This document shows, piece after piece, positions 25,265-33,414 of a DNA stretch of 35,196 bases (positions are counted from its first letter, which is position 1; the number at the start of each line of letters is the position of its first letter). Position numbers and translations under genes: made by a program. Under the pieces are notes generated by a model. It was not told the origin of the DNA and searched no databases. It saw nothing but the letters and a program-made list of their open reading frames with translations. Where the stretch lies: positions 1 to 35,196 of the forward strand of contig CAJKGK010000031.1 of the NCBI GenBank assembly GCA_905199445.1, given 5' to 3'. Source of the stretch: an uncultured Lachnospiraceae bacterium (GTDB lineage: Bacteria; Bacillota; Clostridia; Lachnospirales; Lachnospiraceae).

Positions 25265-26419
25265 ATGAGTAATTTGGATGAGATGTTAAATCAGGCGCCG
25301 ACGCTGACTTTTGAACCGTTTGCGCAAGAAGAAGCAGTACCGGCTGTTGCCGAAGAAAAAAAGGAAGAACCGGTGTATGAGTGTCCTTTAAGTGATGAGG
25401 AAAAAGCGGTTGTGGATCGTTTTGCCGCACAGATTGATCTTCATAACAGCCAGCAGATTTTACAGTTTGGTGCCGGCGCTCAGAAGAAGATTGCAGATTT
25501 TTCGGAGACGGCCCTGGAAAATGTTAAGACAAAGGATCTGGGAGAAACAGGAAAGCTTTTGACAGATGTGGTTTCAGAGCTTAAGGATTTTGATGCGCAG
25601 GAAGAGGAAAAGGGCATTTTTTCTTTTTTTAAAAAGGCACCTTCAAAACTTGAAAATATGAAAGCAAAGTATGACAAGGCTGAGTCCAATGTGGAACGCA
25701 TATGCAAGGTCCTTACCGGACATCAGGTACAGCTTTTAAAAGATTCGGCCATGCTGGATCAAATGTATGAACTGAACAAAAATTATTTTAAAGAGCTGAC
25801 CATGTATATTATGGCCGGAAAGCAGAAGATTAAAGATGTTCAGGAAAGAGAACTGCCGGATTTGATGCGCAGGGCTCGGGATACATCCCTTCCTGAGGAT
25901 ATGAATGCGGCCAATGATCTGGCGGCTTTGTGTGAACGGTTTGAAAAGAAGGTTCATGATCTGGAACTGACCCGAATGGTTGCTCTGCAGATGGCACCGC
26001 AGATCCGGATGATTCAGAACAACGATATTTTAATGTCTGAAAAAATTCAGTCGATGATTGTAAATACTGTACCTTTATGGAAGAGCCAGATGGTTCTGGC
26101 CCTTGGTGTCGCTCATTCCAAACAGGCTGCCCAGGCTCAGCGTGAGGTTACAGATATGACCAATAACCTGCTTCGGAAAAATGCGGAGACATTAAAGCTT
26201 GCTTCTGTAGAAACGGCCAGATCACTGGAGCGTGGTGTTGTGGATATTGAAACACTGACGGCAACCAATGAGATGCTTATATCCACCATTGACGAGGTGG
26301 CCAAGATTCACGAGGAAGGCCGTGCAAAGCGGGTTGAGGCTCAGGTCCAGCTTCAGAAGATGGAAAATGATCTGAAGAACAAGCTTCTGGAAATTAACAG
26401 AGCCTCGGCAAACCGATAA
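25265..26419 (+). CDS. telA: TelA family protein (toxic anion resistance)
   Basis: A 384-aa, mostly helical cytosolic protein of the TelA/KlaA family (B. subtilis YaaN), linked to tellurite and antimicrobial resistance. The family core is visible as NKNYFKELTMYIMAGKQ, then LTRMVALQMAPQIRMIQNN, then VNTVPLWKSQMVLALG. The N-terminal 40 residues are acidic and low-complexity (EEAVPAVAEEKKEEP). The start is ATG 25265 with TGGAGG (25251-25256) 8 bases upstream; the in-frame ATG at 25250 overlaps that site. It is co-transcribed with xpaC. Only 10 bases separate its stop from that of convergent mutY, and no clear terminator is visible. Confidence 0.9.
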   Translation: MSNLDEMLNQAPTLTFEPFAQEEAVPAVAEEKKEEPVYECPLSDEEKAVVDRFAAQIDLHNSQQILQFGAGAQKKIADFSETALENVKTKDLGETGKLLTDVVSELKDFDAQEEEKGIFSFFKKAPSKLENMKAKYDKAESNVERICKVLTGHQVQLLKDSAMLDQMYELNKNYFKELTMYIMAGKQKIKDVQERELPDLMRRARDTSLPEDMNAANDLAALCERFEKKVHDLELTRMVALQMAPQIRMIQNNDILMSEKIQSMIVNTVPLWKSQMVLALGVAHSKQAAQAQREVTDMTNNLLRKNAETLKLASVETARSLERGVVDIETLTATNEMLISTIDEVAKIHEEGRAKRVEAQVQLQKMENDLKNKLLEINRASANR

Positions 26420-26429
26420 TGCAAAAGCT

Positions 26430-27473
26430 TTAGGCCCTGAAGGCGGCATCTAAAACCTTTTTGTGGGCCGTGGGGATGGGAAGCTGCGAAAGCTGCTCAA
26501 AAGTATAGAGATGCTCCAGGGCAGGCTTGGGGTCACCGATGAGTTCGCCCAGATACAGACTCATATGCCATACTTTATGGGTAAAAACATGTTTAAACTC
26601 TTTTTCGTACTCCAGTAAACGGACCTGGGTACCGTATGTATCATAAAAGGCTTCCTCAAAGCTTAAAGGGGATTCCACTTCAAATTGAGGGAGTCCGTAC
26701 AGATTTACCAGCAGTCCGTCTTCGTTTTTGACCATAAAATACCGGTCTTTACAGCGAATTAAAGCCGTAATATAGTAGGTTTCCGTTTTACTGCGGTTTT
26801 TTATATTCACAGGCAGAATATGCTGTTTCTTCTGGCGGAAGCCTTCGCAAAGGCCGGAGACAGGACACTGATCACAACTGGGATTTTTGGGGGTACAGAT
26901 CATTGCCCCCAGATCCATCATTCCCTGGTTAAAGTCTGAGGGATTCCCCCAGACAATCCATTGATCCATGATTTGCTGATAAGTTTTTTTCGTTTTTTCC
27001 TGAGCAATATTATCCTGACGGTTTAATACTCTTGAAATGATTCGAAGGGTATTTCCGTCAATGACCCCTTTGGGAATCAAAAAGGCAATGCTGGAAATGG
27101 CACTGGCCGTATAACTGCCGACCCCTTTTAAGGACAGAATATCTGTGTAGGTATTAGGAAAGCGGCCGTTAAAACGATCGCGAATCATCTGAGCAGCCTC
27201 TTTAAGATGGGCAGCACGGCGATAGTAGCCCAGACCTTCCCAAAGCTTATAAACCGTTTCAAGGGGAGCCTCGGCCAGACTTAAGGCTGTTGGAAAAGTT
27301 TGAATAAAACGTTCATAATACGGTTTAACTGTTTCTACCTGGGTTTGCTGGAGCATAATTTCGCTGATCCATATACAGTAAGGATCATTGGTTTTGCGCC
27401 AGGGAAGATCCCGTCCGCTGCTTTTATACCAGTTAATAATTTTTTCTGTAAATTCTGTGGGATTCAGATTCAT
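26430..27473 (-). CDS. mutY: A/G-specific adenine glycosylase MutY
   Basis: Removes adenine mispaired with 8-oxoguanine in base excision repair. The helix-hairpin-helix region LKGVGSYTASAI (115-126), catalytic E38 (SEIMLQQTQV) and D139 (VIDGNTLRI) are present. The [4Fe-4S] loop C193-x6-C200-x2-C203-x5-C209 is intact. The C-terminal half is the NUDIX-like domain that recognises 8-oxoG. Its length of 347 aa is normal. The ATG (first base 27473) follows GAGAGG. It diverges from dgt and reads toward telA. Confidence 0.95.
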   Translation of the reverse strand: MNLNPTEFTEKIINWYKSSGRDLPWRKTNDPYCIWISEIMLQQTQVETVKPYYERFIQTFPTALSLAEAPLETVYKLWEGLGYYRRAAHLKEAAQMIRDRFNGRFPNTYTDILSLKGVGSYTASAISSIAFLIPKGVIDGNTLRIISRVLNRQDNIAQEKTKKTYQQIMDQWIVWGNPSDFNQGMMDLGAMICTPKNPSCDQCPVSGLCEGFRQKKQHILPVNIKNRSKTETYYITALIRCKDRYFMVKNEDGLLVNLYGLPQFEVESPLSFEEAFYDTYGTQVRLLEYEKEFKHVFTHKVWHMSLYLGELIGDPKPALEHLYTFEQLSQLPIPTAHKKVLDAAFRA

Positions 27474-27553
27474 AGGATTCCTCTCTTATTGTAATTAGGC
27501 GTGTGTATTGAAATGTCAGAGCTTTTTGCCGACACAGGCCGACATCTTTGGCT

Positions 27554-27582
27554 ATTATATCAAACTCTATCCTAAAAGTCAT
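27554..27582 (-). promoter_or_regulatory. mutY promoter
   Basis: Reading the minus strand: ATGACT (27582-27577) at -35, 17 bases, then TATAAT (27559-27554), preceded by TGA to give an extended -10. The 255-base divergent gap between mutY and dgt is AT-rich. On the dgt side I see only weak -10-like boxes (TATAGA near 27640-27655) and no good -35. Confidence 0.65.
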
Positions 27583-27728
27583 TTGAATTTTAAATATCTT
27601 GAGATTAAAAAAATAAAGGATTTGGTTTAAAAATGGCGAATATATAGAGTATAGAGACGTTTTTTTCGTATAGACAATTTTTACCGATCATAGGCAGCAT
27701 GACTGTGCAGTCAGAGGAGGTGGTATTG

Positions 27729-28739
27729 ATGAGTATTCGTCTTTGCCAGGAAGCGCTGGAAAGACAGACCCTAAGTCCGTATGCAGCTTTAAGCTGTCAG
27801 ACAAGGGGAAGAGATCGGCCTGAGCCAGACTGTGATATCCGTCCGGCCTTTGCCAGAGACCGGGATCGGATTCTTCATTGCAAGGCATTTCGCCGGATGA
27901 TGCATAAAACCCAGGTCTTTCTTGCACCTAAAGGTGATCATTACCGTACACGTCTCACACACACTCTGGAAGTGTCCCAGATTGCAAGAACAATCGCCAG
28001 AGCCTTACGGCTTAATGAGTCTTTGACAGAAGCCATTGCCCTGGGACACGATCTTGGACACACACCTTTTGGCCATGCCGGAGAAGCTGTATTAAGCAAA
28101 ATCTGTCCCTATGGTTTTAAACATTATGAGCAGAGTGTTCGGGTTGTGGAACGGCTGGAAAAAGGTGGTCAGGGACTGAATCTGACCTGGGAAGTCAGAG
28201 ATGGTATTCGTAATCATTCAACGGCGAATATGCCTTCCACTCTGGAGGGAAAGGTTGTCCGTCTTTCTGATAAGATCGCTTATATTAATCATGATATCGA
28301 CGATGCCATTCGGGGGCGTATTATCACCGAGGCCGATATTCCAAAAGAATTTACAGAAGTTCTGGGACAAAGTTCAAGGGAGCGGCTTAATACGCTGATT
28401 CATGATGTCATCATGGAAAGCCTTGATCAGACGGATATTCATATGTCTAAGGATGTGGAGACTGCCATGATGGGGCTGCGCCGGTATATGTTTAATAATG
28501 TTTACACAAATCCAAAGGCCAAAGGCCAGGAGGATAAGGCAAAAAATCTGCTGAAGACCTTGTATGAGTATTATCTTTCTCATACATCCAGCATGTCTGT
28601 GGAATACCTGAATCTGATTTATGAATGTCATGAACCGGAAGAAATCGTTGTGTGCGATTATATTGCCGGTATGACCGATCAGTATGCAATTTCTGTTTAC
28701 GAGTCATTGTGCGTGCCGTCAGCCTGGAATATTTTCTAG
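27729..28739 (+). CDS. dgt: Deoxyguanosine triphosphate triphosphohydrolase-like HD protein
   Basis: An HD-domain hydrolase that splits dNTPs to nucleoside and triphosphate, affecting dNTP pools. The HD metal ligands are H78 (RLTHTLEV), H107-D108 (ALGHDLGH) and D181 (RLSDKIAYINHD). The N-terminal signature RPAFARDRDRILHCKAFRRM matches this subgroup. With ATG 27729 it is 336 aa, the usual length of the short bacterial type. AGAGGAGG (27713-27720) is 8 bases upstream; an ATG at 27699 is in frame but lacks a site. It heads the dgt-dnaG-rpoD run seen in many Clostridia. Confidence 0.93.
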   Translation: MSIRLCQEALERQTLSPYAALSCQTRGRDRPEPDCDIRPAFARDRDRILHCKAFRRMMHKTQVFLAPKGDHYRTRLTHTLEVSQIARTIARALRLNESLTEAIALGHDLGHTPFGHAGEAVLSKICPYGFKHYEQSVRVVERLEKGGQGLNLTWEVRDGIRNHSTANMPSTLEGKVVRLSDKIAYINHDIDDAIRGRIITEADIPKEFTEVLGQSSRERLNTLIHDVIMESLDQTDIHMSKDVETAMMGLRRYMFNNVYTNPKAKGQEDKAKNLLKTLYEYYLSHTSSMSVEYLNLIYECHEPEEIVVCDYIAGMTDQYAISVYESLCVPSAWNIF

Positions 28740-28846
28740 GATGTTTCGGGTAAAAAACGGTATTCTGAAAATTCCTGACGAAATTTATTAAAAAAAAGGA
28801 ATTTTACGGCGGATGTCGTATAATATCTATGGAGGCGTAATTACAG

Positions 28847-30634
28847 ATGTTCTATTCAGAAGATTTAATTGAAGAAATTCGAAGTCGGAATGATATTGTA
28901 GATGTTATTTCCGGTTATGTCAGACTTCAGAAAAAGGGTGCTTCTTATTTCGGGCTGTGTCCGTTTCATAATGAAAAGTCCCCGTCGTTTTCTGTCAGTC
29001 CCCATAAGCAGATGTATTACTGTTTTGGCTGTGGTGCAGGCGGTAATGTGATTACTTTTCTGATGGAATATGAAAACTATACATTTCAGGAAGCGATTAA
29101 GGTGCTGGCCGACCGGGCAGGTGTTGTACTGCCTGAGGTCACCGAAACGGCAGAAGAAAAAAAGCAGGCCGGTGAGCGTCAGACCCTTCTTGAAATTAAC
29201 AAGCTGGCGGCAAAATATTTTTACTATCAGCTGTCTCAGCCTCAGGGGGAGACAGCCAGAAAGTATCTGGACGGCAGAAAGCTTGACAGAGAAACTGTTG
29301 TAAAGTTTGGTCTGGGTTATTCCAATAAGTTCAGCAATGATTTGTATCAGTATCTGAAAAGCCGAAATTACAGCGACTACATACTCAAGGAGACCGGTCT
29401 GGTCACCATTGATGAAAAAAGAGGTGGTTATGATAAGTTCTGGAATCGAGTAATGTACCCCATTATGGATGTAAATAACCGTGTCATTGGCTTTGGCGGC
29501 CGTGTTCTGGGGGAAGGGGAACCTAAATATCTGAATTCTCCGGAGACAAAACTTTTTGATAAAAGCCGGAATCTTTACGGTCTTAATCTGGCCAGACGTT
29601 CCAGACGCCGGAATATGATTATTTGTGAAGGCTATATGGATGTGATTTCCCTGCATCAGGCCGGTTTTGACAATGCGGTAGCCTCTTTGGGAACTGCCTT
29701 CACAAGTCAGCAGGCTTCTCTTTTGAAGCGCTACACAGATGAGGTTTTGTTGGCTTATGACAGTGACGGTGCCGGGGTAAAGGCTGCCTTAAGAGCGATT
29801 CCCATACTTAAGGAGGCCGGACTTCGGACAAGGGTTATTCATATGAAACCTTATAAGGACCCAGATGAATTTATAAAGAATCTGGGGACAGAGGCTTTTG
29901 AGGAGCGACTATCAAGTGCTCAAAACAGCTTTATGTTTGAAATTTCTATTATGGAACGGGATTATGATTTAAATGATCCTGAAGGCAAAACCGGATTTTT
30001 TAATTCTGTGGCCAGAAAATTGGTGGAATTTGAACAGGAGCTGGAGCGAAATAATTATATTGAAGCTGTGGCCAGACGATATGGAATCGGTTATGAGGAT
30101 TTAAGGAAGCTGGTGAATCATTATGGCCTTTCCGGCTATGGTCAGGACGGGGGCAAAAACCGGATGCAAATTCGGGAAACTTTAGCTGCCAGGGAAGCAA
30201 AGAAAGGAGACACAGCAAAAGAAGACGCTGTTTTGACTTCCCAAAAATTGCTTCTGACATGGCTGATTGATGATGTGACTCTGTTTGGAAAAATTAAACC
30301 ATTTATCGGCCCCGATGATTTCAGGGAACCGGTTTACCATCAGGTGGCGTCCATGCTGTTTGACGAATATGAAAAAAACGGCACAGTGACACCGGCCAGA
30401 ATTATTAGCTGTTTTCAGGATAGTGAGGATCAGAAGACCGTGGCCGCTCTGTTTAATACAAATCTGCAAGGGGACACGGATCTGGCTGCCCGGGAAAAAG
30501 CTGTCAATGAAACGGTAAGAAAAATTAAAACCAGCAGTCTGGAATATCTGAGCAGCCACGCAAAAGACATTCAGACACTTCAGGAAGTAATTCGACTGCG
30601 CTCACAGTTGCAAAAACTGCATATTTCACTGTAG
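28847..30634 (+). CDS. dnaG: DNA primase DnaG
   Basis: Synthesises RNA primers at the replication fork. The N-terminal zinc-binding domain has C38, H41, C59 and C62 (CPFHNEKSPSF and YCFGCGAGG). The TOPRIM core has EGYMDV (261-266) and DSDGAG (305-310). The C-terminal helicase-binding part (about 430-595) follows. It has 595 aa. The ATG is about 10 bases from GGAGGCG. A TATAAT at 28819-28824 just upstream could be a local promoter, but it has no good -35. rpoD follows after 41 bases, the classic dnaG-rpoD order. Confidence 0.97.
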   Translation: MFYSEDLIEEIRSRNDIVDVISGYVRLQKKGASYFGLCPFHNEKSPSFSVSPHKQMYYCFGCGAGGNVITFLMEYENYTFQEAIKVLADRAGVVLPEVTETAEEKKQAGERQTLLEINKLAAKYFYYQLSQPQGETARKYLDGRKLDRETVVKFGLGYSNKFSNDLYQYLKSRNYSDYILKETGLVTIDEKRGGYDKFWNRVMYPIMDVNNRVIGFGGRVLGEGEPKYLNSPETKLFDKSRNLYGLNLARRSRRRNMIICEGYMDVISLHQAGFDNAVASLGTAFTSQQASLLKRYTDEVLLAYDSDGAGVKAALRAIPILKEAGLRTRVIHMKPYKDPDEFIKNLGTEAFEERLSSAQNSFMFEISIMERDYDLNDPEGKTGFFNSVARKLVEFEQELERNNYIEAVARRYGIGYEDLRKLVNHYGLSGYGQDGGKNRMQIRETLAAREAKKGDTAKEDAVLTSQKLLLTWLIDDVTLFGKIKPFIGPDDFREPVYHQVASMLFDEYEKNGTVTPARIISCFQDSEDQKTVAALFNTNLQGDTDLAAREKAVNETVRKIKTSSLEYLSSHAKDIQTLQEVIRLRSQLQKLHISL

Positions 30635-30675
30635 CACGGGTAGAATATAAATAGATTTACCGGGAGGATTAAACG

Positions 30676-31779
30676 ATGGATGAAAGCATGGTAAAATTTC
30701 TGGAAAAGCTTAAAGAGCTTATTCCCTATGCGAAACGCAAAAAAGGTGTGCTTGAAGAACAGGAAATCAACGACTTTTTTGGCGATATCGAATTAAATGA
30801 AGAACAGATTGAAAAGATTTATGATTATCTTGAGGAAAACAATATTGATGTTCTCAGAAAGATGGACGATGATGATGTTCCGGATGATGATCTTTTACTG
30901 GACGATACGGAGGATCTGGAAACCATTGATTTGTCTGTGCCTGAGGGGGTCAGTATTGAGGATCCTGTCCGCATGTACCTGAAAGAAATCGGTAAAGTTC
31001 CGCTTTTGAGTGCCGAGGAGGAAATCGAATTGGCTCAGCGCATGGAAGATGGGGACCAGGAGGCTAAAAAACGTCTGGCTGAGGCTAATCTTCGTCTTGT
31101 AGTCAGCATTGCCAAACGTTATGTGGGGCGTGGAATGTTGTTCCTGGATCTGATTCAGGAAGGTAATCTGGGTCTTATTAAGGCTGTGGAAAAGTTTGAT
31201 TACAGAAAAGGATATAAATTCAGTACGTATGCCACATGGTGGATTCGTCAGGCAATTACAAGGGCCATTGCCGATCAGGCCCGTACGATCCGTATTCCTG
31301 TGCATATGGTTGAAACGATTAACAAGCTTGTCCGGGTTTCCAGACAGCTGCTTCAGGAATTAGGCCGTGAACCGACGCCTGAGGAAATTGCAGAGGAGAT
31401 GAAGATTCCTGTGGAACGTGTCCGTGAAATTCTTAAAATTTCTCAGGAACCGGTATCTCTGGAAACGCCTATCGGTGAGGAGGAAGACAGCCATCTTGGT
31501 GATTTTATTCAGGATGATAATGTGCCGGTGCCAAGTGATGCCGCGGCATTCACACTGCTCAAAGAACAGCTTGTGGAAGTTCTTGTTACTTTGACAGAGC
31601 GGGAGCAAAAGGTTCTGCGTCTGCGTTTTGGCCTGGATGACGGCCGTGCCCGGACCCTGGAGGAAGTGGGTAAGGAATTTAACGTTACAAGAGAGCGTAT
31701 CCGTCAGATTGAGGCAAAGGCGCTGCGTAAGCTTCGTCATCCCAGCCGCAGCCGTAAGCTGAAGGATTATCTGGATTAA
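30676..31779 (+). CDS. rpoD: Primary sigma factor RpoD (SigA)
   Basis: Main housekeeping sigma factor. Region 1.1 is at about 1-70 with an acidic linker (DDDDVPDDD) after it. Region 1.2 is DPVRMYLKEIGKVPLLSAEEE. Regions 2.1-2.4 include LIQEGNLGLIKAVEKFDY and STYATWWIRQAITRAIADQ, which melt and read the -10 box. Region 3 follows (IPVHMVETINKL). Region 4.2 is the helix-turn-helix TLEEVGKEFNVTRERIRQIE, which reads the -35 box. Its length of 367 aa matches clostridial SigA. GGGAGG (30662-30667) is 8 bases before the ATG. Confidence 0.98.
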   Translation: MDESMVKFLEKLKELIPYAKRKKGVLEEQEINDFFGDIELNEEQIEKIYDYLEENNIDVLRKMDDDDVPDDDLLLDDTEDLETIDLSVPEGVSIEDPVRMYLKEIGKVPLLSAEEEIELAQRMEDGDQEAKKRLAEANLRLVVSIAKRYVGRGMLFLDLIQEGNLGLIKAVEKFDYRKGYKFSTYATWWIRQAITRAIADQARTIRIPVHMVETINKLVRVSRQLLQELGREPTPEEIAEEMKIPVERVREILKISQEPVSLETPIGEEEDSHLGDFIQDDNVPVPSDAAAFTLLKEQLVEVLVTLTEREQKVLRLRFGLDDGRARTLEEVGKEFNVTRERIRQIEAKALRKLRHPSRSRKLKDYLD

Positions 31780-31803
31780 ACAGGATTTTTATGAATCCGT
31801 GGA

Positions 31804-31840
31804 GCCGCTGAGGCACATATGAATGTGTGCCTCAGCGGCC
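31804..31840 (+). terminator. Strong stem after rpoD, likely terminator or attenuator
   Basis: GCCGCTGAGGCACA (31804-31817) and TGTGCCTCAGCGGC (31826-31839) are perfect 14-base arms around an 8-base loop. Only CTTTG follows, so the T tail is poor. It may terminate partly, protect the rpoD 3' end, or act by another mechanism. Confidence 0.65.
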
Positions 31841-31879
31841 TTTGAATATAAAAATAAACAGATAGAAGGAGGCCCACCG

Positions 31880-32608
31880 ATGAATATTTCAAAACGCCTG
31901 CAGGCAGTGGCCGCCATGGTTAGTGACAGTACATTCGGTGACAGCCACCGTGTGGTTGATGTTGGAACCGACCATGGTTATATTCCTATTTTTCTTATGA
32001 AGAGCGGAAAAATTAGTGAGGCTGTGGCCATGGATGTCAATGAAGGTCCGCTGTCCAAAGCGGATTTCAATATACATAGCTATGGTTTTGAAGATCGGAT
32101 TTCTACATGCCTAAGTGACGGACTGGAAAAGTACCAGGCAAAACCGGAAGATTCTATTGTGATTGCCGGTATGGGTGGTTTGTTGATGATCCGGATTTTG
32201 GCGGAAGGAATGGATAAACTGTCAAAAATCAGAGAACTGATTTTGCAGCCTCAGTCGGATATTGGCCTGGTCAGACATTTTCTTCACGATCATGGTTTTA
32301 TTATTGACCAGGAGAATATGCTCATTGATGACGGCAAATATTATACAATGATGCATGCCGTTTGGGGACCTAAAGATGATTTGGACACAGCCTATGAACA
32401 GCCATGGATGTATGCCTATGGAAAGCTTCTGGTTGAACACCGGCATCCGGTGCTCAAACAGTTTCTGGAAAAGGAATTGTCGGTCAATACTCAGATCTGC
32501 TGTCATCTGGAAGCTGTGGGGTCACAGACGGCTCTTTGCAGGGCTGATGAGATGAGAAAAGAAATTGCCATGATAAAGGAGGTGCTCGATATTTATGACC
32601 GTAAATGA
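31880..32608 (+). CDS. trmK: tRNA (adenine(22)-N1)-methyltransferase TrmK
   Basis: SAM-dependent methyltransferase that makes m1A22 in tRNA (B. subtilis YqfN). The SAM loop VVDVGTDHGYIPI (25-37) is diagnostic, with MDVNEGPL as motif II, the conserved SDGLEKY, and IAGMGGLLMIRIL. The C-terminal coiled-coil helices are present. I start at ATG 31880, which follows AAGGAGG by 7 bases; the open frame extends upstream into the hairpin and is not coding. It has 242 aa. It overlaps the next gene by 14 bases, the same yqfN-yqfO order as in Bacillus. Confidence 0.93.
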   Translation: MNISKRLQAVAAMVSDSTFGDSHRVVDVGTDHGYIPIFLMKSGKISEAVAMDVNEGPLSKADFNIHSYGFEDRISTCLSDGLEKYQAKPEDSIVIAGMGGLLMIRILAEGMDKLSKIRELILQPQSDIGLVRHFLHDHGFIIDQENMLIDDGKYYTMMHAVWGPKDDLDTAYEQPWMYAYGKLLVEHRHPVLKQFLEKELSVNTQICCHLEAVGSQTALCRADEMRKEIAMIKEVLDIYDRK

Positions 32609-33389
32609 GATTATAAGGATGATTGAACGTTCAGTGCCTAAAACGCTGGCGATGCAGTGGGATAATCCGGGACTGCTTGTAGGACGGGGAGATCGGGAAG
32701 TGTCCTGTATTTATGTGGCTTTGGACTGTACTGAACCGGTTATCCGTCAGGCTGTTGCCTGTGGTGCTCAGATGATTATTACCCATCACCCCATGATTTT
32801 TTCTCCGGTAAAACAGATCAATGACGGGGATTTTATAGGACGTCGGATTCTTGAACTGGCAGAAAATAAAATCAGCTATTATGCCATGCATACAAACTTT
32901 GATGTGGCTGTCATGGCAGAGCTGGCTGCTGACCGAATGGGACTTAAGTATAAGGAACCGTTGGAGGTGACGATCCCTGCAGGAACGATGGGCTATGAAA
33001 CAGCCATGGGTATCGGCTGTGCAGGGCGGCTGCCTCAAAAAATGACGCTGGAAGAATGTGCACGGATGGTTAAAACGGTTTTCGAAATTCCAAGTGTGCG
33101 GTTTTTTGGAAACGCGCAGGCACCGGTGGTTCGTGCCGGGATTTGTCCCGGCTCCGGCAAGCATATGACATCCTATGCGCTGCAGACAGGGTGTGACGTA
33201 CTTATTACAGGGGATATTGACCACCATGAGGGTATTGATGCCGTCAGTCAGGGGCTGCTGGTGATCGATGCCGGCCATCATGGTATTGAGCATATATTTA
33301 CAGAATATATGCAGCAGTATCTGAAGAAAAAAGTTGAAGAAATTCGTGTGGAGCGGGAAGAGAATATTGCGCCGTTTACGGTGCTGTAG
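32595..33389 (+). CDS. Nif3-like dinuclear metal-centre protein (YqfO/YbgI family)
   Basis: A 264-aa protein forming hexameric rings with a two-metal centre. The ligands are visible: H64-H65 (ITHHPMIFSP), D103 (HTNFDVA), H228 (AGHHGIEH) and E232. This is the short form, lacking the inserted PII-like domain of B. subtilis YqfO. The family was annotated as GTP cyclohydrolase I type 2, but that activity is not accepted generally. It is coupled to trmK by a 14-base overlap and read from AAAGGAGGTG upstream. Confidence 0.93.
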   Translation: MTVNEIIRMIERSVPKTLAMQWDNPGLLVGRGDREVSCIYVALDCTEPVIRQAVACGAQMIITHHPMIFSPVKQINDGDFIGRRILELAENKISYYAMHTNFDVAVMAELAADRMGLKYKEPLEVTIPAGTMGYETAMGIGCAGRLPQKMTLEECARMVKTVFEIPSVRFFGNAQAPVVRAGICPGSGKHMTSYALQTGCDVLITGDIDHHEGIDAVSQGLLVIDAGHHGIEHIFTEYMQQYLKKKVEEIRVEREENIAPFTVL

Positions 33390-33414
33390 CTGACAGCATG
33401 CAGGAGGTAGATTT

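Noticed and set aside
26405..26465. Terminator between convergent telA and mutY
   Set aside because: AAAAGCTTTAG and CTAAAACCTTTT pair only imperfectly and lie partly within the end of mutY, so the case is too weak to list.
28865..29656. 263-codon open frame on the minus strand inside dnaG
   Set aside because: It is the antisense shadow of DNA primase. The + strand frame has every zinc and TOPRIM motif and the antisense product has none.
32631..33293. 220-codon minus-strand open frame inside the Nif3-like gene
   Set aside because: It is the shadow of a conserved gene with visible metal ligands. The antisense protein is low quality and His/Cys-rich.
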